Origin: JBGSWC01 sp041752635 | GTDB lineage: Bacteria; Planctomycetota; Planctomycetia; Pirellulales; Lacipirellulaceae | NCBI GenBank assembly: GCA_041752635.1 | Contig: JBGSWC010000154.1 | Coordinates: 1-21,478, forward strand | Direction of reading: 5' to 3' | Length of the DNA stretch: 21,478 nt | Shown here: positions 11,101 to 17,360 of the stretch, piece by piece | How positions within the stretch are numbered: the first letter of the stretch is position 1 | How the letters are laid out: each line of letters opens with the position of its first letter | Notes under the pieces: model-generated | Database searches by the model: none | Seen by the model: only the letters and a program-made list of their open reading frames with translations | What the model was told of the DNA's origin: nothing | Position numbers and translations under genes: made by a program

Positions 11101-13336
11101 TGGTTCGGGTTTAAACATCAATTACTCGATTGTAGGGAACACAAACTATTCGACGATTACTACGCAAACTGGCGTTGGCAATCTGCTGAATGTCGACCCA
11201 TTGCTGGCACCTCTCGGCGATTATGGTGGTGCGACACAGACACACGCTCTCTTGTTTGGCAGTCCTGCAATCGACGCGGGCGATCCGCTATCAGCATTCG
11301 ACCCAATGGAGTTTGATCAGCGAGGCGAATTTCCTTTTGTGCGAGTTGTTGGTGGTCGCATGGATATTGGGGCATTCGAAGTGAAACCCCAGATCGTGAA
11401 TAGCTCAGCAGACTTCGATGACGGAGATTTTTACAATTCAACTACAACTCTACGAGAAGCGATCAACCGAGCCAACTCGCTAGAACATGTTGACGGAATA
11501 CTATTCGATGCTGCACTTAGCGGTGAAACGATTTTTCTTGATGGCAACGAACTTACCATTAGCAACACATTGACAATCGATGCTTCCGCGTTGAGTGATC
11601 GAATTACGATAGATGCTCAGGGATCGTCGCGAGTGATTGACTTCTCCGATCGTAGTGGCGATCTCACGCTCAAGGGCATTAGCCTAATCGGAGGGCTAAC
11701 GCCTAATTCTGGGGCTGGCATTCGCTTCAATTCCAATGGCGTCTTGAAAATCGACAACGGATTTATTTCTGGCAATGCGGCCGGGGAATTGGGAGGCGGA
11801 ATTTTCTCTGCTACCGGCAGTGTTGAACTCACGCTCAGCGAAATCACTGACAATAGCTCCCTATTCGATGGCGGAGGCATAGCAACATTTTCGGGTAATG
11901 TTGCGCTCACTGACTCAGCAGTGAGAGGCAATTCGTCCATGGAGGACGGTGGCGGCATTCGCACCTTTGGAGGCGATGTTTCGCTAAATCGCAGTGCGGT
12001 TGCAAGTAACAGCAGCGTTCAAGATGGCGGAGGCATATTCACTTTGCTGGGGAATGTGAATCTTGCTAACAGCACCATTGATGGCAACAACACTGGTCGC
12101 GATGGTGGTGGCGTGGCTTCTCTGCTTGGCCAGGTAACGCTCCTTAGTAGTACTGTTATCGGCAATACAAGCGACGGCAATGGCGGAGGCTTATACATGT
12201 ACCAAGGCTCCATCGATGTCATGAATAGCACGATCAGCGGGAATAGCAGCCAGAAGGAGGGCGGGGGCATTTACAGTTTTGGAGCCAGTTTGACTGCAGC
12301 TAACAGTACAGTTCACAATAACGCGACATCGGAGCGAGGGGGAGGGCTTTTCGTCGAAGACTCCAGTAGCAATCCAGCAGTAACAATTTCGAATACGATT
12401 ATTGCAGGTAACTTGGCTTTACAGTCCGGTTCCGACTTGTTTGTCGATCCGGACAGCTTGCTGACGGTAAACTACAGTTTGCTGGGTGTTGCAGATGGAT
12501 TGCCTGCCATTACAGGCAACACGGGCAACCATCTGGGTGCCGAGGGGAATCCGCTTGATCCCCTGCTTGCACCTTTAGCCGACAACGGTGGCTCCGTACA
12601 AACGCATGCTTTGCTCCCGGGCAGCCCGGCGATTGACGCCGGCAACCATGCGCTCACTTTGAAGGACACTTATGATCTCGATGGCGATGGCAATAAGACC
12701 GAACCGATCCCCTTCGATCAACGCGGGCACAGCTTTGCCCGAATATTTGATGCCGCCGGCGAAGGGAATCTGCTAGCTGTCGACATTGGTGCTTACGAAG
12801 TGCAAGGCGTCTTGCCCGAATTACCGGGCGACTACAATCGCGATGGGATGGTCGATGCGGCCGACTATACGGTCTGGCGAGACGTTCTAGGTGCGACAGT
12901 TCCCTACTTCTCCCTCGCCGACGGCGATGGCAATGGCGTTATCAGCGGGGTCGACTACCAAGTTTGGCGCTCGCATTTCGGTGAATCGTTGGCGGAAGCA
13001 GCTTTCGCGCAACTGTCACCCCGACAACCGGAATCCGCCTCGGATTCTGCTGAATCGACGTACCCGGCGCTTGTTCGTCGGATGCCGCTCGCCGAACTTC
13101 CTCGCCCGCTAGCTACTGCAAGCGCATCGGTCCTTCGGGCGCGACGTGGTGAGATTGGTCGCTACGCGTCTGTGAGCGACAATTTGGCCGAGTTGTTGTT
13201 GCTGTATGCCTATAGTCGACTCGACGATGAGGGAAGCATCTATGCTTCCCTAGACGCCGCCTTCGCCGAGCATGAGGAAGCCGAGCGAACAGGCGATGAT
13301 AATGTCTTCGAGTTCACACAGTTTGGCGAGTTATGA
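8183..13336 (+). CDS. Giant right-handed beta-helix protein with LEPR-XLL motif, three choice-of-anchor Q modules and dockerin-like tail
   Basis: A protein of 1717 residues from the ATG at 8183 (1736 if the ATG at 8126 is used). Near the start is RLRLEPLEQRRLLA, the LEPR-XLL motif of large exported planctomycete proteins. Three tandem modules follow, starting near 8297, 9950 and 11394. Each opens with a CSLREA-like segment (GSLRDAIVQAN, VSLREAIIAAN, TTLREAINRAN) and continues as beta-helix rungs of about 26 residues (GGGI....G.V.I..STIS.N). Each closes with a choice-of-anchor Q ending (PLADNGG..QTHALL.GSPA.DAGN ... DIGAYEVQ). From about 12828 two dockerin type I-like EF-hands follow (GDYNRDGMVDAADYTVWRDVLG; DGDGNGVISGVDYQVWR), then a roughly 110-residue tail of unknown type. 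It is probably a secreted adhesin or polysaccharide-binding surface protein. The modules are lower in GC than the 3' end. Confidence 0.88.
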   Translation: MPQSSRRKTDLNRWPVGGLKTYSRRLRLEPLEQRRLLATFTVTNLDDAGSGSLRDAIVQANSEPGADEIVFEGNATSGSILLSTGELEITDTLTITGSGPELLTIDAQDSSRIFNFTASTGNFSIAGLAITRGRSTDDAEFIGGGGGIRFVSDGDIVITNSTITNNAVWGNFADGGGVFSPHGNVTLVDSSVCNNTVFYDNGGGLATVSGRVTVTRSLVCDNEAGVAVGSFFSAGGGIYTVSGDIALTDSKVSNNVARDEYDRGSGGGIYTGSGNILLRDSTISDNIAGEVFDSNGGGIHSGSGNVTLISCTVAGNKTGDEGGGIYSIWGSVAIFDSTISDNRSDHDGGGIHTTFGDVSITRSTIRGNVSLDEGGGIFVGGNVTIYDSTISANASVDEGGGIRSDIGNVSIENSTISRNNSGDHGDAIYSLSGNVTISNSTITENDTGTFRTTSVYIRSYPAGGVFTVTNSIIAGNSTHTSDQQLWLDSQLAAVSIDHSLIGNTAGTQIDERTGVGNLLNVNPVLGPLADNGGPTQTHALLLGSPAYDAGNGVISQEFDQRGEGYLRTFGNSVDMGAYEVQFVLPSPFFVTTLEDSLNYPDNEVSLREAIIAANLVAGANTIDFDPQLFVTPEVIALTEGELEITDTLTINGPGKDLLTVDAQQQSRVFHFSNASGDLSFSGLTITGGNALEDGGGIRFGSDGILTLSESSVTANVSREEGGGIASLAGAVRLMNVTVLDNRTLLSSSNGGGLFTSSGDVNLTNTVVSLNKSGDNGGGISTSSGDVFLTNSNITSNNAGDHGGGIFTNSGNVHLIASHIVSNDSRDRGGAIATFDGNVTIDDSTVDRNSSALTGGGIYASSGVVTVNRSSITNNSTRGTSLSNGGGIYTREGALFLDRSTVSGNYADSVGGGVYSSNGVVTITESTISDNTARNRGSGIYIEFVTDTQPTIATSIVASNISLSSVGDIRAPSSGSGLNINYSIVGNTNYSTITTQTGVGNLLNVDPLLAPLGDYGGATQTHALLFGSPAIDAGDPLSAFDPMEFDQRGEFPFVRVVGGRMDIGAFEVKPQIVNSSADFDDGDFYNSTTTLREAINRANSLEHVDGILFDAALSGETIFLDGNELTISNTLTIDASALSDRITIDAQGSSRVIDFSDRSGDLTLKGISLIGGLTPNSGAGIRFNSNGVLKIDNGFISGNAAGELGGGIFSATGSVELTLSEITDNSSLFDGGGIATFSGNVALTDSAVRGNSSMEDGGGIRTFGGDVSLNRSAVASNSSVQDGGGIFTLLGNVNLANSTIDGNNTGRDGGGVASLLGQVTLLSSTVIGNTSDGNGGGLYMYQGSIDVMNSTISGNSSQKEGGGIYSFGASLTAANSTVHNNATSERGGGLFVEDSSSNPAVTISNTIIAGNLALQSGSDLFVDPDSLLTVNYSLLGVADGLPAITGNTGNHLGAEGNPLDPLLAPLADNGGSVQTHALLPGSPAIDAGNHALTLKDTYDLDGDGNKTEPIPFDQRGHSFARIFDAAGEGNLLAVDIGAYEVQGVLPELPGDYNRDGMVDAADYTVWRDVLGATVPYFSLADGDGNGVISGVDYQVWRSHFGESLAEAAFAQLSPRQPESASDSAESTYPALVRRMPLAELPRPLATASASVLRARRGEIGRYASVSDNLAELLLLYAYSRLDDEGSIYASLDAAFAEHEEAERTGDDNVFEFTQFGEL
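9376..9385 (+). repeat. G10 homopolymer tract inside the beta-helix gene
   Basis: Ten consecutive G encode Glu-Gly-Gly-Gly in one DEGGGI rung. Loss of one G would reach TAG at 9414-9416; gain of one would reach TAG at 9433-9435. Shorter G7 tracts occur at 10664-10670 and 10913-10919, and a T8 tract at 8872-8879. Confidence 0.9.
13230..13251. repeat. Perfect 10-bp-arm palindrome within the beta-helix gene
   Basis: AGGGAAGCAT (13230-13239) and ATGCTTCCCT (13242-13251) are perfect inverted copies separated by 2 bases. They lie in the coding region of the unassigned C-terminal tail (GSIYASLDA), 85 bases before the stop. The arms nearly touch, so as RNA the innermost pairs must open to form a loop; as DNA it could be a dyad protein-binding site. 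Confidence 0.8.
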
Positions 13337-13545
13337 GCGATGCAATTTTGGAACCGCTGCGGAGGGTTCATACCAAGAGTTTCCGAAGTCTCTACGACCA
13401 ACTTGGTGTCGGCAAGCCGCGGACGTAAACGCCCACGCATTTTCCAAAGCCCCACTGGCCAAAAATCGTTGTAGCAATCCCCCACAAACCTGCTAAAACA
13501 ACAGCAGTCGAAAGGACTTGCTGTGTGAACTGGTCACGCGGCTTG

Positions 13546-13577
13546 ACCCACCCTCGGCCCCTCCCTGGGAGGGGAAA
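13546..13577. repeat. GC-rich hairpin repeat, copy 2
   Basis: CCCCTCCC and GGGAGGGG face each other around one T, preceded by GACCCACCCTCGG. It aligns with the copy at 496-534 across the flank and both arms, differing mainly by a shorter centre. It is in the gene-free stretch after the beta-helix gene, where it could also help end transcription. Confidence 0.6.
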
Positions 13578-13642
13578 GAAACGTAATGGATTTTGCACGT
13601 TGGATGAGATTTTGGCACCGCGACTTTATTCGCGGGCGACGT

Positions 13643-13669
13643 ACACGGGCGGGGACGCCCATGCTACGA
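13643..13669. repeat. Hairpin repeat of the GGGCGGGGACGCCC type
   Basis: ACGGGCGGGGACGCCC forms a 5-bp stem (GGGCG/CGCCC) with a 4-base loop, followed by ATGCTACGA. A related stretch (GCGGGCGGGAACGCC) occurs at 20739-20753 upstream of the ROK kinase. Sequences of this type recur between genes in planctomycete genomes, to my recollection; I could not check copy number. Confidence 0.4.
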
Positions 13670-14053
13670 AGGGTTTTGATCGTTTTGAACCTTTTGGTCG
13701 TTCAAAACTCACGTACGAAATTCGCCCGCGATGTGCGAAATCGACTGGAAAACAAGGTGTTTTTGTGATTTCGGCGAGAGACAAAATCCGGGGTTTTGTC
13801 CCCTCCAATCGTGTTTGCCATTTCGTGGTCAAAACGGTCATAACTCGGGGGGCTTTGTCGCTGCGGCCCCCCGGTCATTGACCGCGGGCAAAAGAGGGTT
13901 TGCTAGCGGCAGCGGCAACTGACCTTGTCCCCAGCGGGCCGGTCGGCGACAGTTCCGCACCCCGGCGCGAACGCTCCCGCGATCGCCCGGTCACGCCCCT
14001 TGCCCCAAGAACCCACCACAATTCTCCGGCACGCACTGCACGGCAAGGATGTC

Positions 14054-14102
14054 GTGTCGCGCGAGTTGGCCCGCCTTTGGCGGGTGAGGCCCGACCCGAC
14101 AC
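14054..14102 (+). promoter_or_regulatory. Possible structured leader of the Trx-protease gene
   Basis: CCCGCC (14070-14075) and GGCGGG (14079-14084) form a hairpin with a TTT loop. It is enclosed by a possible outer stem, GTGTCG (14054-14059) with CGACAC (14097-14102). The structure ends 13 bases before the ribosome-binding site. It could be a leader structure affecting translation, but GC-rich DNA forms such stems easily. Confidence 0.3.
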
Positions 14103-14114
14103 CTGCGGATCCAT

Positions 14115-14120
14115 GGAGGG
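14115..14120 (+). promoter_or_regulatory. Strong Shine-Dalgarno of the Trx-protease gene
   Basis: GGAGGG with a 5-base spacer before the ATG at 14126. It decides this start over the open frame that extends back to 13925. Confidence 0.75.
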
Positions 14121-14125
14121 AACCG

Positions 14126-15577
14126 ATGGTTCGCTGCTTAGCGGCTGCGCTCGCTGTTTGTTTTGTAGTTGGTTTAGCCCACGCCCAAACGGTTTTACTC
14201 GATTTTGGTTCGCCCCATTGCGGACCTTGTCAACAGCTCGCGCCGACGATCGATCGGCTCGCGCAAGATGGTTACCCGGTTCGGAAGGTCGACGTCACTC
14301 AAGATCGTGAGCTTGCAGCAAAGTATCGCGTCAACCAGGTTCCTTGCCTGGTGATGCTCGTCGATGGTCGTGAAGTGGATCGCATGATCGGCGGCGGCGA
14401 TTACGATGTACTACGCAATTTGATCGAACGTCACACGGCTAAGCCGATGGTGACCCAGGCGTCGGCTCAAATGCCCCGTCCGTCGCTCTCGGGAGCAAGC
14501 TGGGACAGCGAAGCGCCGCTTGCGGCTAAGCCGGCAAGCGGGCTAGCGCCACCAAGTGGCCCGGCCCCAATGGCTCATATCGACCCGGCTGGTTTTGAGG
14601 CGAAGTTGCTGTCGTCGAGTGTGAGGCTCAAGGTCGAAGATGCCGAGGGCTTTGGTTATGGTACCGGGACGATTGTCGACACAATGGAAGACTCGGCTTT
14701 GGTGGCCACCTGTGGTCACTTGTTTCGTAGCTCGCAGGGGAAGGGTCGCATCACTGTGGAAGTGTTCGCTCACACGCCTCAAGGACTGGTAGTGGTCGAA
14801 CAACTGGCCGGTGAACTGATTAGTTTCGATGACCAGCGCGACGTTGGTTTGGTGGGCATCCGTCCAACGAGGCCGGTGGCAGTGAGCCGCGTCGCACCGC
14901 GTCCGGCGCTGCGTGAGAACGACCGGGTGTGGAGCGTGGGTTGCAGCCGGGGCGACAATCCGACAATCGATCGAACGCGAGTGACCAGCGTGCAACACAA
15001 CCACGTAAACGCAGCCAATCGGCCTGTTGAAGGACGCAGCGGCGGTGGATTGTTCGACGAACAGGGACAACTCGTTGGCATCTGTACTGGTGCGTATCAA
15101 GAAACCGACGAAGGGCTCTACGCCGATCTCGCCTCGCTCCATGCCGAACTCGATCGCAACAAGCTGTCGTTTGTATACAACCGCCCAGCGGCACAAGTCG
15201 CGGTCGCTCACCCATCGGCCCCGACACCTGGGTCGACGCGGATTGAACAACCACCGGCATCGCGACTCGCCCCGATTCCCGACAATCGAAACTTAGCAGC
15301 ATCGGCAGCGGCAACCAGCAACGGGTGGCCGGCGTCGGCACCCCGTGTGCAGCCGGTCTCGCACGAGCGAGTTTCGCTTTCACCAGCCGAGCAAGCGGCA
15401 TTTGAAGAGATTGTGTCGCGTGCGGCCGACAACGAAGTGGTGGTGATCGTGAGGCCAAAGCAACCGGGAGGGCGTAGCGAAGTGCTGACCCTCGAAAGTG
15501 TGTCGCCCCAGTTTGTCGAACAGCTCCGCCAGCTTCGCGAGCCGGCCAACGGTAGCCGCATCGCCGGCCGGCCCTAG
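14126..15577 (+). CDS. Secreted thioredoxin-domain/trypsin-like serine protease fusion
   Basis: A 483-residue exported protein. The start at 14126 has a GGAGGG ribosome site and opens on a signal peptide (CLAAALAVCFVVGLAHA/Q, residues 4-20). Residues 21-105 are a thioredoxin fold with active site Cys32-Gly-Pro-Cys35 and the expected cis-Pro after Val (Val72-Pro73). After a Pro/Ala-rich linker, residues about 160-345 form a chymotrypsin/HtrA-like serine protease domain with all three catalytic residues placed as expected: His198 (VATCGHLF), Asp239 (QRDVGLVGI) and Ser305 (GRSGGGLFD). The rest is a Pro/Ala/Ser-rich segment and a short helical tail. No PDZ domain is evident. Likely role: disulfide/thiol chemistry coupled to proteolysis of envelope proteins (quality control). 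This is inferred from domains only. The next gene, a degenerate GGDEF protein, follows by 167 bases. Confidence 0.85.
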   Translation: MVRCLAAALAVCFVVGLAHAQTVLLDFGSPHCGPCQQLAPTIDRLAQDGYPVRKVDVTQDRELAAKYRVNQVPCLVMLVDGREVDRMIGGGDYDVLRNLIERHTAKPMVTQASAQMPRPSLSGASWDSEAPLAAKPASGLAPPSGPAPMAHIDPAGFEAKLLSSSVRLKVEDAEGFGYGTGTIVDTMEDSALVATCGHLFRSSQGKGRITVEVFAHTPQGLVVVEQLAGELISFDDQRDVGLVGIRPTRPVAVSRVAPRPALRENDRVWSVGCSRGDNPTIDRTRVTSVQHNHVNAANRPVEGRSGGGLFDEQGQLVGICTGAYQETDEGLYADLASLHAELDRNKLSFVYNRPAAQVAVAHPSAPTPGSTRIEQPPASRLAPIPDNRNLAASAAATSNGWPASAPRVQPVSHERVSLSPAEQAAFEEIVSRAADNEVVVIVRPKQPGGRSEVLTLESVSPQFVEQLRQLREPANGSRIAGRP

Positions 15578-15655
15578 GGCTGACCAATGGCCCAACCGAT
15601 ACGCTCGGCAGATTCGGCAATGTGCGGTTGGTCTGCGAACCTCCGACAAGGCTCC

Positions 15656-15673
15656 GGTTACCTTTGCGTAACC
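15656..15673 (+). terminator. Stem-loop downstream of the Trx-protease gene
   Basis: GGTTAC (15656-15661) pairs with GTAACC (15668-15673) around a 6-base loop, 78 bases after the stop. No T-run follows. It is weak as a terminator. Confidence 0.25.
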
Positions 15674-15744
15674 TACGCTTGGTTCAATGGGGCGTGGATG
15701 TTCCATCGCACGTGAATTGAACTGCTGCGATATCGGGGGTTCTG

Positions 15745-16962
15745 GTGATTGTATTCATAACGACTGTGGCCACACTCAACTTGATTGTCGGCTATGTGAT
15801 CGGCGTGTACATCGGTTGGCTGCCTGCGTTGCTAGCGAGCAATCGATCGGTCACAAAGGATTCGACGATACCGGTCGCCGTGCTCGCTGCCGACGCGAAA
15901 CCAACACGTTATTCGACGCCCGCGGCTGCTGTTCGCGTTCGCGAACCCAAAGCGGTCGACGAAGCGGCGGCCAGCGAACCGGCTGTTGAACCGACTGTTG
16001 AACCGACGCTGGCGACAGAACAACGAACAAGCGCACGCAGAGACATCAAACAGGGACTCTCGACGTTTCGCCAGCGGCTCGCACAGATACGCGATCAGAT
16101 TGACGCGGCGGCGGGCGACGGAAAGCGACTCGATGAGTGTGCCGATGAGATGCGCACCGAGAATGCCAACTACGTCGATCAGTCGCAAGCCACTATCGAG
16201 ACACTCGGCAACAGTCGCGAAGACAACGCGCTGCGAAGCGCGGTCGCGGATCAACATGCGGGCATCGCTTTGGCCACATCGCAGCTCGATGAAATTGCCG
16301 ATGCCGATTCGGCCGACGACAAGTTGGCGATTCTGCAGCGGTCGAGCAACCAGCTCGACGAATCGACAGCGGCACTTTCCGAAAAGCTCGCAGCCGAATT
16401 CAATGACACCGCCGTGTCCGCACCGACTGCCAATCCGTTGGGTGGCCTCAAAAAGATCGACGACTTACAAGAGCTCATCAACCGACACTTCGGTACAATC
16501 GACGACGAGTCGCAACCGTTACCGGTGGCGTGGGTACGCATCGATCAAGACGACACCGCCGGCTATCCGCCGAGCGAGCGACTGCTCGATGGCGTTGCCA
16601 AGTTGCTGGAGTCGTGTTTGGGCGAGGGCCAGGCGGCCGCGATTGCCGAGAATGGTCATCTGCTGGTGACGCTTCCTGGCGACGCTGTTGCCGACGCCGC
16701 CGATCGGCTCGAAGTACTGCGGCAGAAGGTGGCGGCAACGCAGTTCGCGCACAAGGGACAGCAATACAGCGCGTCGGTCACCTGTGCGGTGACCGACAGC
16801 GCGGCCTTCGGCGACCGCGATTCGCTGTTCGCCGGCCTCGAAGCGACCATGAACGAAGCCGAGCGATTTGGCACGAATCGCACTTTCCACCACGACGGAC
16901 ACTTGGTTGCGCCGGTGATTCCGGCGACTGTGAGTGTCGAACGGGTGACGCTCGAAATCTAA
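15745..16962 (+). CDS. Membrane-anchored coiled-coil protein with degenerate GGDEF-like domain
   Basis: A 405-residue protein starting at GTG (15745), with GGGGG (15735-15739) upstream as a possible ribosome site. Residues 3-31 are one membrane segment (LNLIVGYVIGVYIGWLPALL). A Pro/Ala/Glu-rich linker with a VEPTVEPT duplication follows, then a long charged helical, probably coiled-coil region (about 96-220). Residues about 235-385 resemble a diguanylate cyclase fold: VAWVRIDQDD, then RLLDGVAKLLESCL, LLVTLPGDAVADAADRLEVLRQKVAATQF and a C-terminal EATMNEAERFGTNR helix typical of GGDEF domains. Where the catalytic GGDEF motif should be (about 301-305) the sequence is Ala-Glu-Asn-Gly-His. It is therefore probably not a cyclase, but a sensor, scaffold or partner. 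It is on the same strand as the Trx-protease gene and converges with the small membrane gene 9 bases beyond its stop. Confidence 0.7.
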   Translation: MIVFITTVATLNLIVGYVIGVYIGWLPALLASNRSVTKDSTIPVAVLAADAKPTRYSTPAAAVRVREPKAVDEAAASEPAVEPTVEPTLATEQRTSARRDIKQGLSTFRQRLAQIRDQIDAAAGDGKRLDECADEMRTENANYVDQSQATIETLGNSREDNALRSAVADQHAGIALATSQLDEIADADSADDKLAILQRSSNQLDESTAALSEKLAAEFNDTAVSAPTANPLGGLKKIDDLQELINRHFGTIDDESQPLPVAWVRIDQDDTAGYPPSERLLDGVAKLLESCLGEGQAAAIAENGHLLVTLPGDAVADAADRLEVLRQKVAATQFAHKGQQYSASVTCAVTDSAAFGDRDSLFAGLEATMNEAERFGTNRTFHHDGHLVAPVIPATVSVERVTLEI

Positions 16963-16971
16963 CTTGTCATC

Positions 16972-17265
16972 TCATCTTTTCGATGAGTCAGGCTTGTCGG
17001 AGTGTTGGAGGGGCTTTTTCCCACCCCACCAACCGAGGGCTTGATCGGCTGCTTCGCTCGATTTCTCTTTGAGTTTCGCGAGCCAGCGACGAGCCCAAGT
17101 GAACTCAATCGCCAATACCGTCAGCCCGACGACGATCGTCGCGATGCCGGGTCCGGGCAGCACCAGCAACGCCACTCCCAGTAGCGAGAGCGATCCGCCG
17201 ATTACGAAGACCGCCACACGTCGGGCGCGTCGGTAGGTGGCGCTGGTTGGCGTCTTCGTTACCAT
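16972..17265 (-). CDS. Small PGPGW-type transmembrane protein
   Basis: A 97-residue membrane protein. A first hydrophobic segment (about 17-36, VAVFVIGGSLSLLGVALLVL) runs into Pro37-Gly-Pro-Gly40 and a second segment (41-54, IATIVVGLTVLAIE). A basic, then Lys/Ser-rich cytoplasmic tail follows (RRWLAKLKEKSSEAADQALG). This is the layout of the PGPGW family of putative transmembrane proteins, whose function is unknown; here the fifth motif residue is Ile rather than Trp. The start is taken at the ATG 17265-17263. An in-frame ATG at 17307 would add 14 residues; neither has a clear ribosome site. It is convergent with the GGDEF-like gene and divergent from the SDR gene, so it is probably transcribed alone. 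Confidence 0.75.
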   Translation of the reverse strand: MVTKTPTSATYRRARRVAVFVIGGSLSLLGVALLVLPGPGIATIVVGLTVLAIEFTWARRWLAKLKEKSSEAADQALGWWGGKKPLQHSDKPDSSKR

Positions 17266-17360
17266 AGTGTCAATTGAATGTTGAATAACGGGCACGGTTG
17301 CAATCATCTACGCAAGCGGGCCGCGAGGCAACTCGATCGCACAACGGATGAAGAAACGAC

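Larger units (their letters stand above)
13337..14125. other. 790-base intergenic region with repeat copies and a GC-rich leader
   Basis: No convincing gene. It contains a hairpin repeat copy (13546-13577), a second repeat-like hairpin (13643-13669), a stem-loop at 13780-13800 (GACAAAA paired with TTTTGTC, 7-base loop) and a G6/C6 hairpin (13847-13872). The last 240 bases (about 13885-14125) are unusually GC-rich, near 70% by counting lines, while 13620-13860 is close to 50%. A minus-strand frame at 13392-13598 carries a hydrophobic run but reads through the repeat and is not called. Confidence 0.6.

Noticed and set aside
8183..13336. CRISPR-like array suggested by regular GGTGGC-type repeats
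   Set aside because: The repeats are in-frame codons of beta-helix rungs with variable spacing and sequence, not identical direct repeats with unique spacers.
13392..13598. Minus-strand 68-codon frame with a hydrophobic run (VLSTAVVLAGLWGIATTIF)
   Set aside because: It looks like a membrane segment, but the only ATG lies beyond the hairpin repeat and no closer in-frame ATG or GTG exists. It could be a decayed gene end; support is too weak to call.
13925..14125. N-terminal extension of the Trx-protease gene
   Set aside because: The frame is open but Arg/Pro-rich; the ATG at 14126 has a strong GGAGGG site and a signal peptide directly after it.
13885..14125. Known structured RNA (RNase P RNA, tmRNA, SRP RNA) in the GC-rich leader
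   Set aside because: None of the conserved core sequences of these RNAs could be found on either strand.
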